Source: Acidobacteriota bacterium
Lineage (GTDB): Bacteria; Acidobacteriota; Vicinamibacteria; Vicinamibacterales; Vicinamibacteraceae
NCBI GenBank assembly: GCA_013695405.1
Contig: JACDAO010000775.1
Location: forward strand, 1 to 9,505
Direction of reading: 5' to 3'
DNA: 9,505 nucleotides
Position 1 is the stretch's first letter, and every line of letters begins with the position of its first letter. This document shows, one piece after another, positions 1-8,540 of the stretch. Made by a program: the position numbers and the translations under genes. The notes beneath the pieces were generated by a model. That model ran no database searches and was not told where the DNA came from. It worked only from the letters and a program-made list of their open reading frames with translations.

Positions 1-1
1 G

Positions 2-880
<879 letters not shown>

Positions 881-890
881 GCGCTCGCTT

Positions 891-910
891 CAGCCCCCAG
901 CCCCCAGCTA
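891..910 (+). repeat. C-rich heptad tandem repeat (CAGCCCC x2 plus partial units) before atpG
   Basis: Two perfect copies of CAGCCCC (891-897 and 898-904) are followed by CAGCTA and then CAGCC directly before the atpG start codon. The tract fills most of the 35-base gap between atpA and atpG. It occupies the place where a Shine-Dalgarno sequence would be expected, and no purine-rich motif is present there. Whether it has a role in translation or is simply a low-complexity tract is unknown. Confidence 0.6.
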
Positions 911-915
911 CAGCC

Positions 916-1788
916 ATGCCCTCTCTGATTGACATTCGTCGCCGGGTCCGCGCGGTCAAGTCGACGCAGCAGATCACCAAGGCGATGAAGATGGTCGCGG
1001 CCAGCAAGCTGCGCCGCGCCCAGGAGCGGGTGGTCGGTGCCCGACCCTACGCGCAGCAGATGCTGCGCGTGCTCAACAGCCTGGCGGCGCGCGTGGATCC
1101 CGAGGCCCACCCGCTGTTGCGCGAGTCGGAGGGCCGCCCCGGCGCCCCCCCACTCCTGGTCGTCATCTCGGCCGACAAGGGGCTGTGCGGCAGTTTCAAC
1201 ACCAACGTCACCAAGCAGGCCGCGCTGTTCGTGCAGGACACGCCGGACCGCCAGGTCGCGATGGCGCTGGTCGGCCGCAAGGGGCGCGATTTCTTCTTGC
1301 GGCGCCGCGTCGACGTCCGGTACGAAGTGGTCAACCTGTTTCAGCACGTCAAGTTGGCGCACGCGCAGGAGATCGCGCGCACGGCGACCGAGGCGTTCAC
1401 GGAAGGGCGGGTCGGCTCGGTCTACCTGCTCTACAACGAGTTCAAGTCGGCGATGTCGCAGAAGGTGGTGCTCGAACGGCTGCTGCCGATCCCGCGACTG
1501 AGTGTCGAGAACGGCGGTCTCATTGGCCCGCAGGTGGATTACCTCTACGAACCATCGGCCGAGGAGATCCTGACCTCGGTGGTGCCGCGGCATGTGGAGA
1601 TCCAGGTGTATCGGGCGTTGCTGGAGTCGGCTGCGGCCGAGCACGCGGCACGCATGACCGCGATGGACGCGGCGACACGCAACGCGCAGGAGATGGTCGA
1701 CAAGCTCACCCTGTACATGAACAAGGTGCGGCAGGCGGCGATCACGCGCGAGATCATCGAAGTGGTATCGGGCGCGCAGGCGCTGTAG
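916..1788 (+). CDS. atpG: F1Fo ATP synthase subunit gamma
   Basis: This is the 290-residue central rotor shaft of F1, which couples proton flow through Fo to conformational changes in the alpha/beta ring at the membrane. The two long coiled-coil helices are visible: the N-terminal one with IRRRVRAVKSTQQITKAMKM and the C-terminal one with MTAMDAATRNAQEMVDKL, followed by the conserved REIIEVVSGAQAL end. The middle Rossmann-like domain contains the typical SADKGLCGSFNTN motif. Length is normal for bacteria and there is no plant- or cyanobacteria-type regulatory insertion. The start at ATG 916 gives the standard MPSLIDIRRR opening, although no Shine-Dalgarno sequence precedes it; a C-rich repeat lies there instead. 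It sits between atpA and atpD as expected. Confidence 0.98.
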   Translation: MPSLIDIRRRVRAVKSTQQITKAMKMVAASKLRRAQERVVGARPYAQQMLRVLNSLAARVDPEAHPLLRESEGRPGAPPLLVVISADKGLCGSFNTNVTKQAALFVQDTPDRQVAMALVGRKGRDFFLRRRVDVRYEVVNLFQHVKLAHAQEIARTATEAFTEGRVGSVYLLYNEFKSAMSQKVVLERLLPIPRLSVENGGLIGPQVDYLYEPSAEEILTSVVPRHVEIQVYRALLESAAAEHAARMTAMDAATRNAQEMVDKLTLYMNKVRQAAITREIIEVVSGAQAL

Positions 1789-3258
<1,470 letters not shown>

Positions 3259-3260
3259 GC

Positions 3261-3266
3261 GGGAGG
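3261..3266 (+). promoter_or_regulatory. Shine-Dalgarno site of atpC
   Basis: GGGAGG lies two bases after the atpD stop and ten bases before ATG 3277. It is the clearest ribosome binding site within the ATP synthase genes here and fixes the atpC start. Confidence 0.75.
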
Positions 3267-3276
3267 CATCAGACCC

Positions 3277-3690
3277 ATGGCCAGCCAGCTCACACTCAGC
3301 ATCGTCACGCCCGAACGCGAGATCGTGCGCGCCCAGGTCGACGAGGTCGAGCTGCCAGGCGCGGAAGGGTACTTCGGCGTGCTGCCGGGGCACACGCCGA
3401 TGCTCGCCACGCTCACCGTCGGACGCCTGACCTACCGCGCGGGGCAGGAGTCGCAGGTGCTGGCCATCGCCTTCGGCTTTGCCGAGGTCTTGCCCGATAC
3501 GGTCACCGTGCTGGCGCAGATGGCCGAGCGGGCCGAGGACATCGACCTGAGCCGCGCCGAGACGGCCCGGCAGCGCGCCGAGGCGCGCCTGGCGCACCCC
3601 GATTCGGATCTCGATTACGCCCGGGCACGCACTGCGCTCGACAAGGCGATCCTGCGCGTCCAGGTGGCGTCGCGGGCGCGTGCCCGATGA
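3277..3690 (+). CDS. atpC: F1Fo ATP synthase subunit epsilon
   Basis: This 137-residue subunit of the rotor binds gamma and the c-ring and can inhibit ATP hydrolysis through its C-terminal helices. The N-terminal beta-sandwich (about residues 1-85) contains the family signature LPGAEGYFGVLPGHTPML (26-43 region). The C-terminal part (about 90-137) is an alanine- and arginine-rich two-helix segment, so the subunit is full length and not the short form lacking the inhibitory helices. It is the last gene of the ATP synthase operon in the usual order. A 62-base gap without a recognisable U-tract terminator follows before the next gene on the same strand. Confidence 0.97.
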   Translation: MASQLTLSIVTPEREIVRAQVDEVELPGAEGYFGVLPGHTPMLATLTVGRLTYRAGQESQVLAIAFGFAEVLPDTVTVLAQMAERAEDIDLSRAETARQRAEARLAHPDSDLDYARARTALDKAILRVQVASRARAR

Positions 3691-3752
3691 GCCACGCCGG
3701 CCGGTCAGCCCGTCGCCGCCCGACGCGCGACCTCCCGAGGCGTTGAGCACAG

Positions 3753-4499
3753 ATGCGGGTGCGCTGGGCGGCCGCGACTCATCCTGGCCGGCGTCGTACG
3801 TCCAACGAGGACAGCTTCTGTGCCCGGCCTGATCTCGGCCTGTTCGTGGTCGCCGACGGCATGGGCGGACACGTTGCCGGCGAGATTGCCTCGCATCTCG
3901 CGGTCGAGACGATCGAGTCGGTGATCGTCACCGGCGGCTGCTGCCCGCCCGACGACCGTGGCTGTTCCCTGGCCGAACGGCGCCTGCAGGATGCCTTCGA
4001 GCGCGCCGGGCAGGCAATCGTCGACCAGACCCGTCGGCAGCCCCGGCTGCGCGGAATGGCCACGACCGCGTCGGGCCTGCTGGTGACCGCCGATGGCAGC
4101 GCAGTGGCGCACGTCGGCGACAGTCGCGTCTACCTGTGGCGAGACCGTCTGCTGCAGCAGCTGACCCGCGATCATTCGTGGGTCGCCGAGCAGGTGACCC
4201 TCGGGTTGCTCACGGCCGACGAAGCGCGTCAGCACCCGTGGCGCAACGTCGTGACGCGCGCCCTGTCGGCCTCCGATCCCCCGCAGGTCGAACTCTCACC
4301 GCTGCGGCTGCAGCATGGCGATCGGCTGCTGTTGTCGTCCGACGGCCTGCACGGCGTGATCGCCGACGACCGGATTGCGGTGACCATTGCCGACGTCGGC
4401 GATCTCGAGCAGGCCTGCCAGCAATTGATCGACGATGCCAACGGCGCCGGCGGCCCGGACAACATCACGACGCTGATCCTGCACATCGATGCTCCATAA
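3753..4499 (+). CDS. PP2C-family Ser/Thr protein phosphatase (PrpC/Stp type)
   Basis: This 248-residue soluble protein is a metal-dependent phosphatase that removes phosphate from serine or threonine on target proteins, usually opposing a Hanks-type kinase. The motif series of the family is complete: an R-x-x-NED motif with N18-E19-D20, VADGMGGHVAGE with metal-binding D35-G36, the VGDSR motif with D123, SSDGL with D197, and GGPDN with D236. The length is that of a bare catalytic domain; no membrane segment or sensory domain is present. ATG 3753 is the first possible start because an in-frame TGA lies at 3744-3746; a GAGG at 3737-3740 is a weak ribosome binding site. The gene overlaps the wzm start by 11 bases, suggesting translational coupling. 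No partner kinase is in the window. The substrate is unknown. Confidence 0.93.
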   Translation: MRVRWAAATHPGRRRTSNEDSFCARPDLGLFVVADGMGGHVAGEIASHLAVETIESVIVTGGCCPPDDRGCSLAERRLQDAFERAGQAIVDQTRRQPRLRGMATTASGLLVTADGSAVAHVGDSRVYLWRDRLLQQLTRDHSWVAEQVTLGLLTADEARQHPWRNVVTRALSASDPPQVELSPLRLQHGDRLLLSSDGLHGVIADDRIAVTIADVGDLEQACQQLIDDANGAGGPDNITTLILHIDAP

Positions 4500-5286
4500 C
4501 CTGCGCCAGTTGTTCCGCCACCGCGCGCTGATCCAGAGCCTCGTCACACGCGAGCTGAAGGCCCGCTACCGTGGCAGCGTCCTTGGCTTCTTCTGGTCGT
4601 TCATCAACCCGCTGCTGCTGCTGGCGGTCTACTCGTTCGTCTTCACGGTGGTGCTGCCGGGCACGCATCCGCGTGAGATTGAACCCTACGCGCTGTTCCT
4701 GTTCTGCGGGATCCTGCCCTGGACCTGGTTCTCGTCGTCGCTGACCGAAGCCGCCAACAGCCTGATGGCCGGCGGCAACCTGATTAAGAAAGTGCTGTTT
4801 CCGGCAGAAATCCTGCCGATCGTGGCGGTCCTGGCCAACATGATGCACTTTTTCTTCGGGCTGCCGATCCTGGTGCTGTTCCTGTTGTACTTCCGGCCGA
4901 CGATCACCTTCGTCGAGATGTTGTGGTTCCCGGTGGTGGTCGCCGTGCAGCTGCTGCTGACGATGGGACTGGCGTTGATTCTCGCGGCCCTGACCGTGCA
5001 CTTTCGCGACATCAAGGATCTGCTCAGCAACCTGCTGACGCTGTGGTTCTTCGCCACGCCGATCATCTACCCGATGCACATCGCGCTGCCCGGGATCAGC
5101 AAGTCGGTGCTCAACGCCAACCCGTTCACGCACCTGGCCGTGTCCTACCAGGAGATCCTGTTCTACGACGGCCCGCTCGGCCATTGGCGCTGGTTGCTGG
5201 CGCTGGCCGGTGCCTCGGCGCTGCTGTTCCTGTTCGGCTACTTCCTGTTCGACCGGCTTCGCGACTCGTTCGCAGAGGAGGTGTGA
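4489..5286 (+). CDS. wzm: Polysaccharide ABC exporter, permease subunit (Wzm/ABC-2 type)
   Basis: This 265-residue inner-membrane protein is the permease of an ABC-2 exporter that moves lipid-linked O-antigen, capsule or similar glycan across the inner membrane. Six hydrophobic segments can be read, at about residues 31-56, 65-85, 108-135, 144-170, 177-198 and 233-254. The N-terminal motif LVTRELKARYRGSVLGFFWS is characteristic of Wzm/KpsM-type permeases, as is the charged segment VHFRDIKDLL between segments 4 and 5. The start at ATG 4489 lies inside the phosphatase gene (11-base overlap) and no Shine-Dalgarno is evident, which fits translational coupling. The matching ATPase gene follows directly. 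The exported glycan cannot be told from the sequence. Confidence 0.95.
   Translation: MLHNLRQLFRHRALIQSLVTRELKARYRGSVLGFFWSFINPLLLLAVYSFVFTVVLPGTHPREIEPYALFLFCGILPWTWFSSSLTEAANSLMAGGNLIKKVLFPAEILPIVAVLANMMHFFFGLPILVLFLLYFRPTITFVEMLWFPVVVAVQLLLTMGLALILAALTVHFRDIKDLLSNLLTLWFFATPIIYPMHIALPGISKSVLNANPFTHLAVSYQEILFYDGPLGHWRWLLALAGASALLFLFGYFLFDRLRDSFAEEV
5276..5281 (+). promoter_or_regulatory. Shine-Dalgarno site of wzt
   Basis: AGGAGG, within the longer match AGGAGGTG at 5276-5283, lies inside the last codons of wzm and ten bases before ATG 5292. An upstream in-frame GTG at 5283 would overlap the wzm stop but sits too close to this site, so ATG 5292 is the better start. Confidence 0.8.
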
Positions 5287-5291
5287 TCGCG

Positions 5292-6707
5292 ATGTCGCGC
5301 CTCGCCATCCACGCGCAGCACGTCAGCAAGATCTACCGCCGCTTTGCCCACAAGCGGCAGTTCGCCACGCTCAAGAGCGCGATCCTGACCGGCAGTCTGG
5401 TCCGCGACCTCCGTCCCGAGGAGACCTTCCGGGCGCTCGACGACGTCTCGTTCGACGTCGAGGCGGGTCGCACCTACGGCATCGTCGGGCGCAACGGCAG
5501 CGGCAAGAGCACCATGCTCAAGTGCATCGCCGGCATCACCAAGCCGACCACCGGCACGGTCACCGTCAGCGGGCGGATCTCGGCACTGATCGAACTCGGC
5601 GCCGGCTTCCATCCCGAGATCTCGGGCCGCGAGAACGTCTTCATCAACGGCATCATGCTGGGGCTCTCGAAGGCCGAGATCGAGCGTCGCTTCGACGACA
5701 TCGTCGACTTTGCCGACCTCGCGCCGTTCATCGACGCGCCGGTCAAGACCTACTCGTCCGGGATGTACATGCGGCTCGGGTTCGCGGTCGCGGTCAACGT
5801 CGATCCCGACGTGCTGCTGGTCGACGAAGTGCTGGCAGTGGGCGACGAGGGCTTTGCCCACAAGTGCCTCGACAAGTTTGCGGAGTTTCGCCGCCGCGGC
5901 AAGACCATCCTGCTGGTGACGCACTCGCTCGGCCTGGTCGAGCGGTTCTGCGACGAGGCGCTGTGGCTCGACAAGGGCCGGGTCCGCGCGGTCGGCGATC
6001 CCAAGCGTGTGGTCGACGCCTACGTCACCGAGGTCGAGGAAAGCGAGGAGGCCCACCTCGCGGCGCAGGACGCCCGCGCCCGGGAACTGGCCGAGCAGCG
6101 CCCGCAGGTGTCGGTCTCGGCCGCGCCTGGAGACGCCGCCCGCGACGGCGGCCAGGCCGTCGCCGCGCCCGTCGTCGATGTACCGGCCGACATGTTTCAG
6201 GTCGGCGCCGGCCGGTGGGGCTCCCGCGACGTCGAGATCACGCGCGTCGACCTGATCGGGCCCGACGGCACGCCGTCACATGTCTTCCATGCGGGCGAGT
6301 CGCTGACCATCACTCTGGCCCTCGAGGCGCGCGCGCCGGTCAAGGATTTCGTCTTCGGGCTGGGCCTGTTCAACGCCGACGGCGTCTGCATCTACGGCAC
6401 CAACACCAACATCGAAGAGATGTCGTCGCAGGAGTTCTCGGGCAGCGGTGAGGTCGGGTTCGTGATGGACGATCTCGCCCTGACCGAGGGCACGTACAAA
6501 CTCGACGTCGCGGTCCACAAGCTCGATGGCTTTCCCTACGACTATCACCGCCAGCTGTACACGTTCCGGGTCAAGTCGCGGGTCAAGGACGTCGGCTTCT
6601 TCCGGCCCAAGCACTCGTGGACGTTCAGCCCGAGCATCCGCTTGACCCGGCTCGACGGTCCCGAGGGCTGGCGGCCGCACATGCCCGACGATGCCCCGCG
6701 GCGCTGA
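5292..6707 (+). CDS. wzt: Polysaccharide ABC exporter, ATPase subunit with C-terminal Wzt-type glycan-binding domain
   Basis: This 471-residue protein powers the Wzm permease. The nucleotide-binding domain (about residues 1-240) has Walker A GRNGSGKST (66-74), the ABC signature in the family form YSSGM (154-158), Walker B VLLVDE with D178 and catalytic E179, and the H-loop histidine H211; all are intact. The signature YSSGM and the segment ALIELGAGFHPEISGRENV are typical of the O-antigen, capsule and teichoic-acid exporter subfamily. An alanine/glutamate-rich linker (about 245-300) leads to a beta-rich C-terminal domain (about 308-455) resembling Wzt C-terminal domains, which in E. coli O9a bind the modified end of the finished glycan. 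By analogy it may recognise a chain terminus here, which is inference. The gene overlaps the next one by 17 bases. Confidence 0.95.
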   Translation: MSRLAIHAQHVSKIYRRFAHKRQFATLKSAILTGSLVRDLRPEETFRALDDVSFDVEAGRTYGIVGRNGSGKSTMLKCIAGITKPTTGTVTVSGRISALIELGAGFHPEISGRENVFINGIMLGLSKAEIERRFDDIVDFADLAPFIDAPVKTYSSGMYMRLGFAVAVNVDPDVLLVDEVLAVGDEGFAHKCLDKFAEFRRRGKTILLVTHSLGLVERFCDEALWLDKGRVRAVGDPKRVVDAYVTEVEESEEAHLAAQDARARELAEQRPQVSVSAAPGDAARDGGQAVAAPVVDVPADMFQVGAGRWGSRDVEITRVDLIGPDGTPSHVFHAGESLTITLALEARAPVKDFVFGLGLFNADGVCIYGTNTNIEEMSSQEFSGSGEVGFVMDDLALTEGTYKLDVAVHKLDGFPYDYHRQLYTFRVKSRVKDVGFFRPKHSWTFSPSIRLTRLDGPEGWRPHMPDDAPRR

Positions 6708-7179
6708 CGGGCAGGTGGTTTCGCGCGAGGCGTGCGTGGCCCAGGTGCGGGGCTGGCAGGCGGCTGGGCTGGCCGTGGTCTTCACCAATGGCGTGTTCGA
6801 CCTGCTGCACGCCGGCCACGTCCGCTACCTGACGACCGCGCGTGGCGAGGGCGACCGCCTGGTCGTCGCGGTCAACGCCGACGCCACCGTCCGTGCCAGC
6901 AAGGGGCCGGATCGCCCGATCCACCCCGCCGAGGAGCGCGCCGAACTGCTCGCGGCGCTGAAGGTCGTCGACCTGGTGACGATCTTCGACGAGCCGACAC
7001 CGGCCGCGATCATCACCGCGCTGCGCCCCGACGTGCTGGTCAAGGGCGCCGACTGGCCGCTCGATCAGATCGTCGGCCGGGAGGCGGTGTGGGCCGGGGG
7101 CGGCCGGGTGGTGCGGGTGCGAACCGAGACCGGCCATTCGACCACGGGCCTGATCGAGCGCGTCCGCCAGCAGCCCTGA
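6691..7179 (+). CDS. rfaE2: D-glycero-beta-D-manno-heptose 1-phosphate adenylyltransferase (RfaE domain II / HldE C-terminal type)
   Basis: This 162-residue cytosolic nucleotidyltransferase likely joins AMP from ATP to heptose 1-phosphate, the last but one step toward ADP-L-glycero-D-manno-heptose for LPS core or other heptose-containing glycans. The cytidylyltransferase-fold signature TNGVFDLLHAGHVRYL (32-47) holds the HxGH motif (H40, H43); a KGPDRPI loop, the RPDVLVKGADWP segment and a C-terminal STT motif (150-152) match the RfaE2 family. It is a free-standing domain, not fused to the kinase as in E. coli HldE, so a separate kinase should exist elsewhere. ATG 6691 overlaps wzt by 17 bases; GTG at 6715 or 6718, beyond the wzt stop, is an alternative start. 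A related cytidylyltransferase acting on another sugar or glycerol phosphate is less likely. Confidence 0.9.
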   Translation: MPRGADGQVVSREACVAQVRGWQAAGLAVVFTNGVFDLLHAGHVRYLTTARGEGDRLVVAVNADATVRASKGPDRPIHPAEERAELLAALKVVDLVTIFDEPTPAAIITALRPDVLVKGADWPLDQIVGREAVWAGGGRVVRVRTETGHSTTGLIERVRQQP

Positions 7180-7239
7180 TCGGCTGTCGAACTTCCGGCC
7201 TTGCGGCTCCCGGCACCCCGAACGAATGGTCGGTGCGCA

Positions 7240-7256
7240 ACCGGCGATCCGCCGGT
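7240..7256. terminator. Perfect GC-rich inverted repeat between convergent genes, possible terminator
   Basis: ACCGGCG (7240-7246), loop ATC, CGCCGGT (7250-7256) forms a 7-bp perfect stem in the 76-base gap between rfaE2 and the convergent amidohydrolase gene, reaching the last base of the amidohydrolase stop codon. A second, weaker pairing, GCACC (7213-7217) with GGTGC (7232-7236), lies beside it. No T-run follows on either strand, so this is not a classical intrinsic terminator; termination here is a guess from position and structure. Confidence 0.35.
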
Positions 7257-8530
7257 CACGGCGCCTGGTGGGTTGGCAGGATCCGCAGCGCGTTGTCCTG
7301 GTAGACCTTCTTCAGGATCGGTTCGGGCAGGCCGAGCCCGTAGATCTGCCAGCGTCCTTGCGGTGGCACCGCGGCTGGCGCGTAGTCGAAGTACTCATCC
7401 TCGGTCTGCAGAAACCGGTAATAGATTTCGTACAGGTCGAGGCCGAATATCTGCTGCGGCGTCTCGGTCCCGTTGGGGACGGCGTCGGTGCCGAAGATGA
7501 TCCGATCCTGGTAGGTGTCGAAGAAGCGGCGCGACATCCGCGGCTGACGGCCCAGTTCGCCGATCCGCGCGCCCATCTCGATCAGCACGTTCGGGAACGT
7601 GTCGAGCATCGCCCCGACCGCCGGCAGGTTCTCGGCCCAGTGGCCCATGTGCAGCGCCACGAAGGTGGTCTTCGGATGCCGCGCGAAGACGCGATCGCGC
7701 GCGTCGAGGATCGCCTGGAAGGTGGGGAAGTCACGGCCGTGGAACGACCAGTCAGGATGGTTGGCCAGTTCCTCGTAGCGCTCGTTGAACCGGTCGGTCG
7801 GCCGGAAGAACGCCTCCGGGTCTCCGACGTGAATCGCCACCGGCAGGCCGAGCGCACCACAGGCCTCCCACATCGGATCGAAGCGCGCGTCGTCCACCTT
7901 GACCAGCGAGCCATCGGTGCGTCCCGGCTGCGAGTCGCGCAAGTACAGTCCGAGTGTCTTCAACACCTTGACGCCCTTGGCGCCTGCCGCCTTGGCGCGC
8001 CCGAGTTCGTCCGCCTGCCATTTGGCGTAGTCGGGCCGCTGCGCCTCGGTCCACGACGGCTCCGTGAAAGTCAGAAAGCGTCCCGGGTGGGCGGTGTCGA
8101 GTGCGGCAATCGCCTGCCCGAGCCCGGTCCCCACGCCGCCCGTCAGGTTGACCATCGTGCGGACATTGCGCGCGTCCATCACCGACAGCAGGTCAGTCGC
8201 CGGGACGGTCGGTCGCACGGCCTGCGGCGCGGTCGCCGGACCCGGTGCTCCAGCCGCGGAGCGGCGGGCGCGCGTGGTCACGTGGGTGTGGATGTCGATC
8301 ACCGGGAAGGCGGCTCGTTCGACCCGGGTCACGGGTACGTGCAGCATGCTCCTGGGCTGGAAGTCCACCAACCGGAGCGAGGCGTCGGGCTTGGCCGCTG
8401 CCGTCGCCGGCCGCGCCGCCTGCACGCCGACGTCGTCGGCTCCCGCCACCATCCGAGTCGTGGCAACGGCCGCACCGACCGCTGCCCCCGTCGCCTTCAG
8501 CCACTGCCGTCGATCCACTGGTCTGGTCAT
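7256..8530 (-). CDS. Tat-exported metal-dependent amidohydrolase (amidohydrolase 2 / decarboxylase-like family)
   Basis: This 424-residue protein belongs to the TIM-barrel amidohydrolase superfamily, in the branch that includes ACMSD-type decarboxylases. The N-terminus has a twin-arginine signal (DRRQWLK at 6-12, then an alanine-rich hydrophobic stretch to about 31), so it is probably folded in the cytoplasm and exported to the periplasm or lipid-anchored face. Metal-site candidates are the HTH motif at H81/H83, H234 in LPVAIHVGDPE, H294 in LHMGH, and D349 in FGTDAVP, a complete set for the family. An alanine/proline-rich spacer (about 37-50 and 88-110) flanks the first metal motif. The substrate cannot be deduced. 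It starts 10 bases after the ACT-domain gene, with no clear Shine-Dalgarno, which suggests one transcript and coupled translation. Confidence 0.9.
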   Translation of the reverse strand: MTRPVDRRQWLKATGAAVGAAVATTRMVAGADDVGVQAARPATAAAKPDASLRLVDFQPRSMLHVPVTRVERAAFPVIDIHTHVTTRARRSAAGAPGPATAPQAVRPTVPATDLLSVMDARNVRTMVNLTGGVGTGLGQAIAALDTAHPGRFLTFTEPSWTEAQRPDYAKWQADELGRAKAAGAKGVKVLKTLGLYLRDSQPGRTDGSLVKVDDARFDPMWEACGALGLPVAIHVGDPEAFFRPTDRFNERYEELANHPDWSFHGRDFPTFQAILDARDRVFARHPKTTFVALHMGHWAENLPAVGAMLDTFPNVLIEMGARIGELGRQPRMSRRFFDTYQDRIIFGTDAVPNGTETPQQIFGLDLYEIYYRFLQTEDEYFDYAPAAVPPQGRWQIYGLGLPEPILKKVYQDNALRILPTHQAP

Positions 8531-8540
8531 AGAATGCCCG

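Noticed and set aside
3691..3752. Terminator after atpC
   Set aside because: Only a 5-bp stem without a T-run is present, so it does not meet the standard for an intrinsic terminator.
4465..5184. A minus-strand open frame opposite wzm
   Set aside because: It is a Gln/Arg/Asp/His-rich mirror of the hydrophobic permease codons, a typical antisense artefact.
4923..5291. N-terminal extension of the Wzt reading frame through the end of wzm
   Set aside because: The frame is open upstream, but homology to exporter ATPases begins at MSRLAIHAQHVSKIYRR, and an AGGAGG site at proper distance supports ATG 5292.
3753..7179. A defence or mobile-element interpretation of the phosphatase and ABC genes
   Set aside because: The ABC ATPase and permease carry clear polysaccharide-exporter signatures, the neighbours are housekeeping genes, and no transposase, integrase, nuclease or repeat border is present.
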